Positions 26,749-34,686 of a stretch of DNA of 64,000 bases are shown here, in pieces. A program made the translations under genes and the position numbers. The stretch comes from Phormidium sp. FACHB-1136 (lineage in GTDB: Bacteria > Cyanobacteriota > Cyanobacteriia > Phormidesmidales > Phormidesmidaceae): NCBI RefSeq assembly GCF_014697375.1, contig NZ_JACJRS010000010.1, forward strand, positions 1 through 64,000, written 5' to 3'. How positions within the stretch are numbered: position 1 is the stretch's first letter; the number at the start of each line of letters is the position of its first letter. The notes below the pieces were generated by a model, which did no database searches, was not told the DNA's origin, and worked only from the letters and a program-made list of their open reading frames with translations.

Positions 26749-27090
26749 GGGGGTTAGATCCTTACGTGAGAGGCTATCGAGGCTGGACAGATCAGATATC
26801 CGGGGATTACCCTGCGGGGGAGGTCACGGCATGGCCATAACCTGAAACGACAGGGTTGCCCTAAAAAAGCGTAGCGGCAAAAAAATCGAAAAAACCAGAC
26901 TCAAAGCTAAATCAAATCTGAAGAGGCCCAGCTATTTTGGCCCACGATCCCCCAAATCTGATCGCGTTTCAGGAGATCTGATCGCGTTTCGGGGGTAGGG
27001 AAATGGCCTAAAACCATCGATCCCAGCAACAGCCTCAGGAGCAACCTCTAGCCATTGCCCCTGTTTAATAGCATGGGTTTTCTCAACATT
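26749..27090. other. 342-base gap upstream of the coiled-coil gene
   Basis: It holds a twin direct repeat (26956-26990) and AAAAA-rich tracts (26876-26900). No gene or terminator is recognised. Regulatory sequence for the coiled-coil gene is the simplest reading. Confidence 0.5.
26956..26990. repeat. 15-bp direct repeat, 20-bp period
   Basis: ATCTGATCGCGTTTC occurs at 26956-26970 and 26976-26990 with a 5-base spacer. The spacing is about two helical turns, as in paired operators. Confidence 0.8.
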
Positions 27091-27807
27091 TCAAGACACT
27101 GTGGGATGGTCAGGCCAGTAGCTCACCATGACACGGCCCGGTCGTCGCCGCTGTTGATAGTAGGTCTGGCTCACGGGATCGGTGAGGTCGGTGAGGGAAT
27201 CAATGCCGATGCCGTTGCGGCCCTGGTCTCGACCAGAGCTATGCAGATAGCGGCCTTCCCCTAGGTAGAGCCCCACATGGGTAGTGCGTTCGGGGGTGCC
27301 AAAAAAGACCAGATCGCCCGGTTCTAGGTCGTCCCAGCCGATGGGTTGGGTAAAGGCTTCCTGCTGGTAAGAGTCTCGGGGCAGGCGAATGCCTGCCGAG
27401 GCAAAGGCCGTTTGCATCAGCCCAGAGCAGTCGAAATTTGGCCCCACGGTGCCCCCCCACAGATACACATTGGACTGGGCCATGGCGGCTTCGGCAAAGG
27501 CGATCACCTGGGGTAGACGCTCCACAATGGCCGACCGATCCATCTCGGTGGGGTGATACAGGTCAGTGGTAGGCTCTAGGGCGCTGATTTGCCGCAGACC
27601 AATCCAGCCGGGATAACCATCTTCGCAGAGCCGCACCAAGAGGGCAGAGGGAGACGCCTCAGTGGGGGAGGGAACCTGAATCTGTAGATGCCGACCCGCC
27701 GCCGCCTGGGTCACCAAGCCCTCTAGGGTGGGGGTTTTGTAGAGGTTGAGGGTGCGGCGACAGGCATACTCTGCCGCCGTGGGCTGGGGATGGGGGGGCA
27801 CTTGCAA
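27091..27807 (-). CDS. NlpC/P60 cysteine endopeptidase
   Basis: 238 residues. The N-terminal 100 residues look like an SH3-type wall-binding region. The C-terminal NlpC/P60 domain has catalytic Cys in GPNFDCSGLMQ, His in THVGLYLGEGRYLHS, and DLEPGDLVFFG. It hydrolyses gamma-D-Glu-diamino-acid bonds in peptidoglycan stems. No signal peptide is obvious. The likely start is TTG 27807 (or GTG 27801), because AAGGAG lies about nine bases upstream, inside the end of the preceding membrane-protein gene. Only four bases separate the two genes, so translational coupling is likely. Confidence 0.92.
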   Translation of the reverse strand: MQVPPHPQPTAAEYACRRTLNLYKTPTLEGLVTQAAAGRHLQIQVPSPTEASPSALLVRLCEDGYPGWIGLRQISALEPTTDLYHPTEMDRSAIVERLPQVIAFAEAAMAQSNVYLWGGTVGPNFDCSGLMQTAFASAGIRLPRDSYQQEAFTQPIGWDDLEPGDLVFFGTPERTTHVGLYLGEGRYLHSSGRDQGRNGIGIDSLTDLTDPVSQTYYQQRRRPGRVMVSYWPDHPTVS

Positions 27808-27811
27808 CGAA

Positions 27812-29281
27812 TTAAGCTCCTTTTTCGCCAGTATTGCGGATATTCACCACTTTTTTCAGCACATTGAACCAAAAGGTTGACCCCATGGAAATGGCAAACC
27901 CACTCACTAGCCAGCCCAAAAAGCGCCGCTGCACCAGGGGAATGGGCCAGGTAGCCTCGGCCTCAAGTTGTTGCTGAATTACCGCCTCGTTGTAGCCCAG
28001 GGGAAAGGGAATGTCGGCCAGGGCCTGGTCTACGGCGGTGCGCACCTGGGTGAGATCCTGGCTCAAATCACCGGAGGACTCGGTCACCAACTGATCGGCC
28101 ACCTGGGTAACGGAACTGCGGAGGATGGGATCGGTGGCGAGGCGACTGGCAATGTGGAAAGAATCGGCATTGATGGAAATGGCGGTGGCGATGCCGATCA
28201 TCAGGGCGACGGCCTTGGCGTTGCGGCGGTAGACCCCGGTGGCCCGCTCCATGCCTCGGTTGTACCAGGTTTCAATTTCGCGGCCAAACTGTTCCACCTG
28301 GTTGAGAGCGCTATCGGAGGTGAGTTCGGCTTTGCGGGCCAGGGTGGCCAAACTGGCCCGCAGGGCGGGGGTAATGGTGGTCTGCCCTAGGCGCTCTAGG
28401 AGGGTTTGGGCGGCGGGGTTGTTATCCTTCGCAAGGCGTTGCAGTTCTTGGTAGGTGGCACTGTGGGGGTCAAACACCTCCAGCAAGGCCGCCACGCTGG
28501 GCCGCAATTTGTGCAACAGAACGGTGCGTTCGCCCGGAGTGCTGGCCAAACCACGCTTGATGTATTCCAAACGCCGCATGAAGGTTTCGGTGAGGGGGTG
28601 GCTGTCGGGCAAAATATCCCGAGCCATGAGCGCAAAGTCATCCAGTCGTCGCACCAAGCGTTCTAGGCTATCCGGCAGCGATACCGTCCCCCGGCGAAAA
28701 TCCGCCAAAATCTCCTGAACCGCTTGCTCAAATTGCTTCAGTTCGGCATTGAGTAAAAACTCGTTTCCGGTACTGGCCTTCAGGTCGCTCAAAATATTGC
28801 TAACGGGCAGAATAACCTTGTCTGCCGCAAAGGTGGACAGCCGTTCATCCGCCAAGACCTGCCAAAGCTGGCCCAACTGCATTCGCTCTAGCAACCCATT
28901 GGCAAAGGCTTCGGAGGGAATATAGGAAGGGCCACTGGTTTTACCCGCACCAAACACGTTGCGCCCCCCGGTGAGGGTGCGATAAATCCGACCGATTAGA
29001 TGAACCAAGGTGCGAAAGGTACGGGCAATTCGGCCCTTGGCTTCCTGGTTGAGACTACGAATCCAGGGGCTATCGTAGAGGGCATCGGCGAGGGCTTGGG
29101 CGGCGGCATCTTTCTCCCAATCATTGCCAGACAGCAGCACTTCGATAGACTGCTTTAAATGCTCGGCCCGCCACTGCAACAGGGTGCCAATAATCTCCTG
29201 AAGTTCGCTGGCCAACAGGCTGAGCACAAAGAAGATAAAAACGAGCCCCAGCGCAATGTCTAAAACAATCGGAAAAGTCAT
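27812..29281 (-). CDS. Membrane protein of unknown function, coupled to NlpC/P60 peptidase
   Basis: 489 residues: N-terminal helix (about 5-28, IVLDIALGLVFIFFVLSLLASEL), a long helical domain, a second helix near 360-380 (AVALMIGIATAISINADSF), and a third near 455-478 (FLGWLVSGFAISMGSTFWFNVL). The conserved start SELQEIIGTLLQWRAEHL is seen in similar unnamed proteins of several phyla. No enzyme motif is visible. The tight junction with the downstream peptidase gene suggests a joint envelope function, but that is inference. Confidence 0.8.
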   Translation of the reverse strand: MTFPIVLDIALGLVFIFFVLSLLASELQEIIGTLLQWRAEHLKQSIEVLLSGNDWEKDAAAQALADALYDSPWIRSLNQEAKGRIARTFRTLVHLIGRIYRTLTGGRNVFGAGKTSGPSYIPSEAFANGLLERMQLGQLWQVLADERLSTFAADKVILPVSNILSDLKASTGNEFLLNAELKQFEQAVQEILADFRRGTVSLPDSLERLVRRLDDFALMARDILPDSHPLTETFMRRLEYIKRGLASTPGERTVLLHKLRPSVAALLEVFDPHSATYQELQRLAKDNNPAAQTLLERLGQTTITPALRASLATLARKAELTSDSALNQVEQFGREIETWYNRGMERATGVYRRNAKAVALMIGIATAISINADSFHIASRLATDPILRSSVTQVADQLVTESSGDLSQDLTQVRTAVDQALADIPFPLGYNEAVIQQQLEAEATWPIPLVQRRFLGWLVSGFAISMGSTFWFNVLKKVVNIRNTGEKGA

Positions 29282-29380
29282 ACCTTGCCCTTGTAAACCT
29301 CCCTGCCATTCTCACCCCTAGGCCGCATAGCCCAGGGGTCGGAATGGTCTTGATCACTGGCCAACCGGAAATCCTGCCGA

Positions 29381-29770
29381 TTAGGACTCCTCGTCCTCCG
29401 CTCCCACCTGCTTGAGTTTGATGTGCTTACGGCCCAGGGTAATGTCAAATTCATCCCCCGGTTTGAGGTTCATTTGTTTGGTATAGGCCGCACCAATCAG
29501 TAGATTACCGTTAGCCTGAACGCTAATGCGATAGCTCGCGCTGCGTCCGCCTCGCCCATTGCCGTTCTGGGGGCCATCAAACTGGATTCCCTCGGCCTCA
29601 AGCAGGGCATTCATAAACTTCATCATGTTGACGCGGGGGGCTCCCGATTTCGTTAAGCTATAGTAGCCGCAAGCCTTAGCCTTCTCCTCCGGGCTGTAGC
29701 TATTCAGCTCTTTAACTTTCTCAACAAGGGCTTGCCCGGTGAGCGGTTTAACTGGAGTATCCTTAGCCAT
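29381..29770 (-). CDS. cyAbrB-type transcriptional regulator
   Basis: 129 residues. This cyanobacterial AbrB family has a conserved N-terminal region (LTGQALVEKVKELNSYSPEEKAKACGYYS) and a C-terminal SpoVT/AbrB-like swapped-hairpin DNA-binding domain (YRISVQANGNLLIGAAYTKQMNLKPGDEFDI). Paralogues regulate carbon/nitrogen balance, hydrogenase and photosystem genes by binding DNA broadly. Which of the two usual paralogues this is cannot be settled here. It lies 99 bases upstream of the membrane-protein gene, on the same strand. Confidence 0.93.
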   Translation of the reverse strand: MAKDTPVKPLTGQALVEKVKELNSYSPEEKAKACGYYSLTKSGAPRVNMMKFMNALLEAEGIQFDGPQNGNGRGGRSASYRISVQANGNLLIGAAYTKQMNLKPGDEFDITLGRKHIKLKQVGAEDEES

Positions 29771-29882
29771 TAACCTTGTTCTCGTCAGTGAAGGGATAAT
29801 TTAGACGCTTTGTTACTCAGGGCGACGTTTATTGACGTTACATGGCCCTAATGAACGCACGCCAAATCATACTACAGCAAAA

Positions 29883-29914
29883 CCTTTTTGACATTCTTCT
29901 TTTTGACATTCTTT
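29883..29914. repeat. 16-bp tandem repeat carrying two TTGACA boxes
   Basis: CCTTTTTGACATTCTT is followed directly by CTTTTTGACATTCTTT. Each unit contains a perfect -35 hexamer. It lies in the 269-base divergent region between cyAbrB and the Rrf2 regulator. No matching -10 is clear. Confidence 0.75.
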
Positions 29915-30039
29915 TTTAACTGGAATTTGTTTCGTTTTGTGGGCCTTTCCTAGCCCCAAGGATGGGCACAAATAATGGCAGGATAAGGAGAGTAGGGGGA
30001 TGAATCCTAGGGACAGCGAACACGCTAGGGGCAGCGACC

Positions 30040-30483
30040 ATGAAGTTAACCACCCGTGGCCACTATAGTGTTAAAGCACTGCTAGATTTGGCCCTCCAGC
30101 CTTCTCGACGGCCCGTTTCCGTGCAGACGATTGCCCAGCGCCAGGGCTTGCCCCCCCCCTATCTAGAGAAGTTGCTCATCGACCTGCGGCGGGCCGGAAT
30201 CGTCGAGTCGGTGCGCGGTTCCCAGGGGGGCTATCGGCTGGCCAAGGCTCCGGCCCACATTTCCCTGGGTCAGATTTTGGAAGCCGTGGGGGAACAGGTG
30301 ACGCCCCTGCCTCGCCACCAACCCCAGGCCGACCAAGCCGAAGATTGGGTCACCTTTGCGGTGTGGAATCGCCTCTCCCAAAAACTGAAGGAAGCCCTCT
30401 ATAGTATTTCCCTGGAGGATTTGTATTTTGATGCCCGCAGTTGGCAGGCGGCCCAGGGAGATGATGTCAGCTTTGTGGTTTGA
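30040..30483 (+). CDS. Rrf2-family transcriptional regulator without cysteines
   Basis: 147 residues. A winged-helix N-terminal domain (KLTTRGHYSVKALLDLAL, VSVQTIAQRQGLPPPYLEKLLIDLRRAGIVESVRGSQGGYRLA) is diagnostic of Rrf2/IscR/CymR. IscR and NsrR bind Fe-S clusters with three Cys in the second half, but this protein has no Cys at all, so it is probably CymR-like and acts through a partner or ligand. The end overlaps the start of cobD by about 20 bases, so the two are co-transcribed. Direct repeats lie upstream. Confidence 0.9.
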   Translation: MKLTTRGHYSVKALLDLALQPSRRPVSVQTIAQRQGLPPPYLEKLLIDLRRAGIVESVRGSQGGYRLAKAPAHISLGQILEAVGEQVTPLPRHQPQADQAEDWVTFAVWNRLSQKLKEALYSISLEDLYFDARSWQAAQGDDVSFVV

Positions 30484-31453
30484 ACGGGCCGGATGGTTGT
30501 TGCTAGCGGCGGGGATCGATTTCGTCCTCGGCGATCCCTGGGGGTGGCCCCATCCGGTGCAGGGCATTGGCTGGGCGATTACCCAGGGCAAACGGGGGAT
30601 TTTGGCCCTAAAGCTTGCGCCCCTGGGGGAAAAGATCCTGGGTGTGGGGCTGGGGTTGGCGGTGATTGGCGGCAGTGGGTGGGTGGGGTTGGCGGTGGTG
30701 ACCCTGGCGCAGCGGATCCATCCCGGCTTGGGGCTGTTCGTCACGGTGGTGCTATTGGCCAGTTGCTTTGCAGGGCGCAGTTTGCGGCGGGCGGCAGAGG
30801 ATGTGCTGGATCCCCTGGAGGTGGGCGATCTGGCAACGGCTAGGCAACGGCTGGGGCGTTATGTAGGGCGCGATACCGACACCCTAGACGAGTCGGAAAT
30901 CCTCCGGGCAGTGATGGAAACCATTAGCGAAAATGCCACCGATGGGGTGATGGCCCCGATGTTTTACGCCCTTCTCGGTAGCCTTACCCCCCTTGGCCCG
31001 GTGCCCGTCGCCCTAGCCTACAAAGCCGCCAGCACCCTAGATTCTATGGTGGGCTACCGGGAGGATCCCTACACCCACCTGGGCTGGTTTAGCGCCCAAC
31101 TGGAGGATCGGCTAACCTGGGTGCCCTGCCGCCTGACGGTACTCACCATTGCCCTGCTGTCGGGACGCCCCCGGCGAGTGCTGGCCCTGTGCCGCCGCGA
31201 TGCCCCCGCCGACCCCAGCCCCAATGCCGGATGGAGCGAGTGCGCCTACGCCGCCGCCCTAGGGGTGCAACTGGGCGGGATGAATACCTATCGTGGCCAA
31301 CCCAAGGCAAAACCCATGCTGGGAGACCCCGCGCAGCCCATCACTCCAGAACGGATTCGGCGAGGCATGGCCCTCACCCGCTGGGCGGTGCTGCTGTGGC
31401 TAGCGTTAGGCGTGGGTAGCTTAGCCTTGCTAGCGGAGCTACAAGGGCTCTAG
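30461..31453 (+). CDS. cobD: Adenosylcobinamide-phosphate synthase
   Basis: About 330 residues, a multi-pass membrane protein of the CobD/CbiB family that attaches the aminopropanol arm in cobalamin synthesis. Motifs are IDFVLGDPWGWPHPVQ near the start, SENATDGVMAPMFYALLG, VALAYKAASTLDSMVGY, NAGWSECAYAAALGVQLGG and RGQPKAKPMLGD. The start is uncertain: the frame is open from TTG 30428, but the pair of ATGs at 30461/30464 directly follows AGGGAG and suits the family. It overlaps the Rrf2 gene. The corrinoid adenosyltransferase cobO lies 6 kb away. No cobalamin riboswitch is seen upstream. Confidence 0.95.
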   Translation: MMSALWFERAGWLLLAAGIDFVLGDPWGWPHPVQGIGWAITQGKRGILALKLAPLGEKILGVGLGLAVIGGSGWVGLAVVTLAQRIHPGLGLFVTVVLLASCFAGRSLRRAAEDVLDPLEVGDLATARQRLGRYVGRDTDTLDESEILRAVMETISENATDGVMAPMFYALLGSLTPLGPVPVALAYKAASTLDSMVGYREDPYTHLGWFSAQLEDRLTWVPCRLTVLTIALLSGRPRRVLALCRRDAPADPSPNAGWSECAYAAALGVQLGGMNTYRGQPKAKPMLGDPAQPITPERIRRGMALTRWAVLLWLALGVGSLALLAELQGL

Positions 31454-31473
31454 ATCCGCATCCAACCCAGTAG

Positions 31474-31492
31474 GGGTGAGGTCTCCTCACCC
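31474..31492. repeat. Dispersed palindrome, short copy
   Basis: GGGTGAGG-TCT-CCTCACCC, a perfect 8-bp stem with the same TCT loop as copy A. Relative to the GGGCGAGG form both arms changed together, so pairing is kept. It lies 20 bases after the cobD stop. Confidence 0.85.
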
Positions 31493-31636
31493 AACCCAAC
31501 CCAACGGTCATCTGTCGGACGTGAAAACGCCCCAGTGAATTGCAACGTTTCCTATCAAGATGCCAGATAGGCGATAGTTATAATGGGCCGATGGGCATCA
31601 CTAAATGGAAGGTGTCGTTTCTACTTGAGTGCCGCC

Positions 31637-32551
31637 ATGAATACCCCCATTGCCCAGTGGAAATCTGAATACGAAACGGGAAACCCCCTGGTGGATGCCC
31701 AACACCAAAGCATTTTCAGTATTATCAACGCCCTTCAGTCGGCCATGGCAGCGGGACAGGGCACTGAAATGCTGGAGCAAACCATTCGCAGTGTGCGGGA
31801 CTATACCACCGTCCACTTTGACACCGAAGAACAGTACATGCGGGATCAGGGCTATGCGGGGTATGAGGAGCACAAGCGCAAGCACGATGCCCTACGCGCC
31901 AAGTTCGCCGCCTTCGAGCAGCAGTCCTACCCGGATATGCAACAGCACGTCATTATGGTGTCGCACTTTCTAACCACCTGGCTGATCCACCACATCCAAA
32001 ACGAGGATCAGGCCATGATTGCCGCCTGTCGCCCAGCCCCCCAGATCCCCCCCCCAGAAACACCCAGTATCGTACCCGCAGCCCTGGCAGAAATTGCCCA
32101 GTGGCGACCGGAATACGAAACGGGCTACACCCTAATTGACGACCAGCACCGCAGCCTTTTCCACGCCATGAATGCCCTACACAGCGCGATTTTGATGGGC
32201 CGAGGGGAGGAACTGCTAGAACGCACCCTCAAAATCCTCGAAAGCTACACCACCATCCACTTCAAGACCGAAGAACATTTCATGGCCGAGCTTCACTATC
32301 CCGACTACGCCGACCATGTGAAGAAACATCAACAACTGCGCCAACGGGTCGAATCGTTTTTGGCCCAAGAAGCCCAGGTACCCGACCGCTGGCTAGCGCT
32401 ACGGGTGTCTCGCTTTCTCACCGACTGGCTGATTAACCACATCAAGGCCGAAGATCAGCGCATGATTGATTTTCTCCGTCAGGCCCGCCACCAGCAACAA
32501 CAACTCACCGCCGCCGCCCAGCAGGCCAAGGGCCAAGGCTCCCCATCCTAG
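31637..32551 (+). CDS. Bacteriohemerythrin with two complete domains
   Basis: 304 residues from ATG 31637 (the frame runs 18 codons further up). Two hemerythrin domains, about 6-130 and 154-282, each with the full diiron set: His23, His60, Glu64, His79, His83, His118 or 119 and Asp124; His171, His208, Glu212, His227, His231, His268 and Asp273. Hemerythrins bind oxygen reversibly, and bacterial ones serve oxygen supply or sensing. The halves share Q-W-x-x-E-Y-E-T-G starts, so an internal duplication is clear. There is no fused signalling domain; the Gln-rich tail is short. The protein is soluble and cytoplasmic. Confidence 0.93.
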   Translation: MNTPIAQWKSEYETGNPLVDAQHQSIFSIINALQSAMAAGQGTEMLEQTIRSVRDYTTVHFDTEEQYMRDQGYAGYEEHKRKHDALRAKFAAFEQQSYPDMQQHVIMVSHFLTTWLIHHIQNEDQAMIAACRPAPQIPPPETPSIVPAALAEIAQWRPEYETGYTLIDDQHRSLFHAMNALHSAILMGRGEELLERTLKILESYTTIHFKTEEHFMAELHYPDYADHVKKHQQLRQRVESFLAQEAQVPDRWLALRVSRFLTDWLINHIKAEDQRMIDFLRQARHQQQQLTAAAQQAKGQGSPS

Positions 32552-34338
32552 TCAGAGGACGGCCCATCCTTCGCCAGGGTCTCCCGCAGGGTCTCGTGGG
32601 CAAAGCCATAGTCGCCGCCCCACGGTCGCAGCACCCGCCGCTGCGCCCAACGCTGCATCCAGGTTGCCATCGCCCAGGGCAATCGTGAGGGAGATCGGGT
32701 CAGCAGCCCGCGTACCACCCCCTGCTGGAGGGCAAAGGAGAACCACAGGTAGGCACTGATCAAGGCGGCGGCGACCACCCGCAACCGGGGCACCGTCAAC
32801 AGGGTCAGCGGCGATTGCCCGTTCACCACAGCGGGCATCACCAACACCAGGGCAAAGACCAGCGCCAAAAGCCCAAAGAGAATCGCCCCATTGCGTAGGG
32901 CCATTTGAATATCCTGATTAGGCCGCTGCCGAATTTGAATCCCCTGGGGAAGCCCACCCCACAGGCCCAGCCCCAGCCCTAAGCTCCAGCCCAGCACAGC
33001 CCCCACCAATCCACCCCAGCCAAAGGCCGGAAGCCCCAGGTTAAACCGCCCCAGAATTAACGACCCCAAGCTGCCCACCCCCAGGCCCAGGCCCAGGGCA
33101 GGCACCGTACACACCAAGGCTAACCCGCCCACACTGCGCCAAGAGGCCAGGGCCAAACTCAAGCGAGTATAGGGAAAGGCTTCGAGATCGAGTTGGGAAA
33201 AGGCCAACCCCCAAGCCAGCCCCACCCCCGGATTACCGCCGATCACCGTAAAGATTCCCAACAGCCCCAGCCCCACCAGCAACCGATACAGCAACCGCTG
33301 AGATTCCGGGAGCCAGCTTGGCCCCAGGGCATCGAGGCGGAGGGAACGGGAACGGGTGCCCAGGTGGTCGGCTAGCCAGCGCAGGGTGGCGCGTTCCGCT
33401 GGGGTGGCGGGGGCGGGGGCGCGGTCGAGGCCATGGCTAAGGTAAGTCTGCACCAGAGCGTCTTTGCCCGTAATGGCCGAGGCCTCGGCCCTGATTCCAG
33501 GGGCCAGCACCGCCAAAAGGGTGAGATATAGCGGAAATCGACCTAACTGCTGAAGCGCCTTGCTGGCCTTCACCTGGGGCCAGAGGGCATCACAACCCTG
33601 GGCCAGTAAGTAGTCTTTGACCTGCTGGGCGGCCAGGGGCAGGATATAAAGACCACTGTTAAATTCGCTGAATTCAATCCCACTCGTCTCCACCACCCGC
33701 CGCCGACAGCAGAGTAGCGCCGTTTGCTCCGGGTTAGACCGCAGTAGGGTATTGATTTCCTTGGCACAGGTCCGCTGGCGGGGAATGGGCAGGTGGTCAA
33801 AGCCATCCAGCAGCAGGGTCAACTGGCCGGACTGAAGCCACACCATCGCCGTGGGTCGGCACAGGCGGTACACCTCCCACAGGTAGCCCACCAGCCAGTG
33901 ATCCAGATTTTCGCCATTCCAGCCCGACAGATCCACCAACACGGGCACTGGGCCACTGGCTTCCGTGCGGCGCAGTAGATGTGCGCCCATGGCCAGGAGG
34001 GTATGGGTTTTGCCCATGCCGGGGTCGCCCAAAATCAACACCCGACCATCCACCCCATCGCGCTGAAACCAGTCGGTAATCGTCTCCTCTGAGGTCAGCA
34101 CTTGGTCGGCAGATTGGCCATACTGCAACCGCCATACCTGGTAGCGCAGGGGAATCGTTTCAGGGCTAAGCGGCACGGTTCGCCTGCGAGCTTGATCCCG
34201 CCCATCGACCTCAGCCAACACCGACAGCCCGGATCGATAGGCCCGCAACTGGTGGCCAACTACCCGCCTAAGATCCCGGCGTTCGGAGGCTAGGTTGACC
34301 CGCAGCGGCGTGAACTGAAGTAAAACACTGGCCAGCAT
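32548..34338 (-). CDS. NACHT-type ATPase with membrane C-terminus
   Basis: 596 residues. The Walker A is LGDPGMGKTHT (Lys110) and the Walker B-like LTLLLDGFDHLP (Asp178, Asp181) has the DGFD form of NACHT STAND ATPases. A helical middle follows (FPLYLTLLAVLAPG). From about 330 there are six or more Gly/Leu-rich membrane helices, and the tail YGFAHETLRETLAK resembles the FxHRLLQEHLA end seen in cyanobacterial NACHT membrane proteins. Some bacterial NACHT proteins act in phage defence with an N-terminal effector; no effector domain is recognised here. The stop overlaps the convergent hemerythrin stop by four bases. The role is open. Confidence 0.85.
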   Translation of the reverse strand: MLASVLLQFTPLRVNLASERRDLRRVVGHQLRAYRSGLSVLAEVDGRDQARRRTVPLSPETIPLRYQVWRLQYGQSADQVLTSEETITDWFQRDGVDGRVLILGDPGMGKTHTLLAMGAHLLRRTEASGPVPVLVDLSGWNGENLDHWLVGYLWEVYRLCRPTAMVWLQSGQLTLLLDGFDHLPIPRQRTCAKEINTLLRSNPEQTALLCCRRRVVETSGIEFSEFNSGLYILPLAAQQVKDYLLAQGCDALWPQVKASKALQQLGRFPLYLTLLAVLAPGIRAEASAITGKDALVQTYLSHGLDRAPAPATPAERATLRWLADHLGTRSRSLRLDALGPSWLPESQRLLYRLLVGLGLLGIFTVIGGNPGVGLAWGLAFSQLDLEAFPYTRLSLALASWRSVGGLALVCTVPALGLGLGVGSLGSLILGRFNLGLPAFGWGGLVGAVLGWSLGLGLGLWGGLPQGIQIRQRPNQDIQMALRNGAILFGLLALVFALVLVMPAVVNGQSPLTLLTVPRLRVVAAALISAYLWFSFALQQGVVRGLLTRSPSRLPWAMATWMQRWAQRRVLRPWGGDYGFAHETLRETLAKDGPSSD

Positions 34339-34686
34339 AGGCAGTTCCTAGGCATAGCATCCTAGGCACAGAGTTAGCCGCCATTGTAGCCGTCTCACCC
34401 TAAGCTGTCGCCCATCCCAGGACAAATCGGTATCAGAATGCAAAGCATCACGATTTCTTTTCCTTCTGCTCCTCACTCAGCGGATGTCTGGAGGAAGAGG
34501 CAGGGCGATGAGGGGGCCAGTCCCGGTGCGGCCCCTGGTGCTAGGGGCTTACAAACAGGGGTTCTGTGCTAAAATATAGTAGGCATGAATGCCCAAAAAT
34601 CAAGCCTTTTGAGCGCTATTCAGCACCACTCGGTGCGAGGGTCTGACTAGCGCTTTGTTGTTCGCAAATTCGGAGCTTTTTTGCCC
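34339..34686. other. 348-base divergent region upstream of gyrA
   Basis: Between the NACHT gene and gyrA. It holds a candidate promoter (34548-34575) and otherwise no recognised gene or RNA. Confidence 0.5.
34548..34575 (+). promoter_or_regulatory. Candidate gyrA promoter
   Basis: CTTACA (34548) and TAAAAT (34570) are separated by 16 bases and lie 111 bases before the gyrA ATG. The match to the sigma-70 consensus is moderate. Confidence 0.35.

Noticed and set aside
30300-30460. Cobalamin riboswitch before cobD
   Set aside because: The region is Rrf2 coding sequence and no B12-box-like core was seen.
32548-32551. Overlap of hemerythrin and NACHT genes as a functional link
   Set aside because: A four-base overlap of convergent stop codons is common in dense genomes and implies no joint function.
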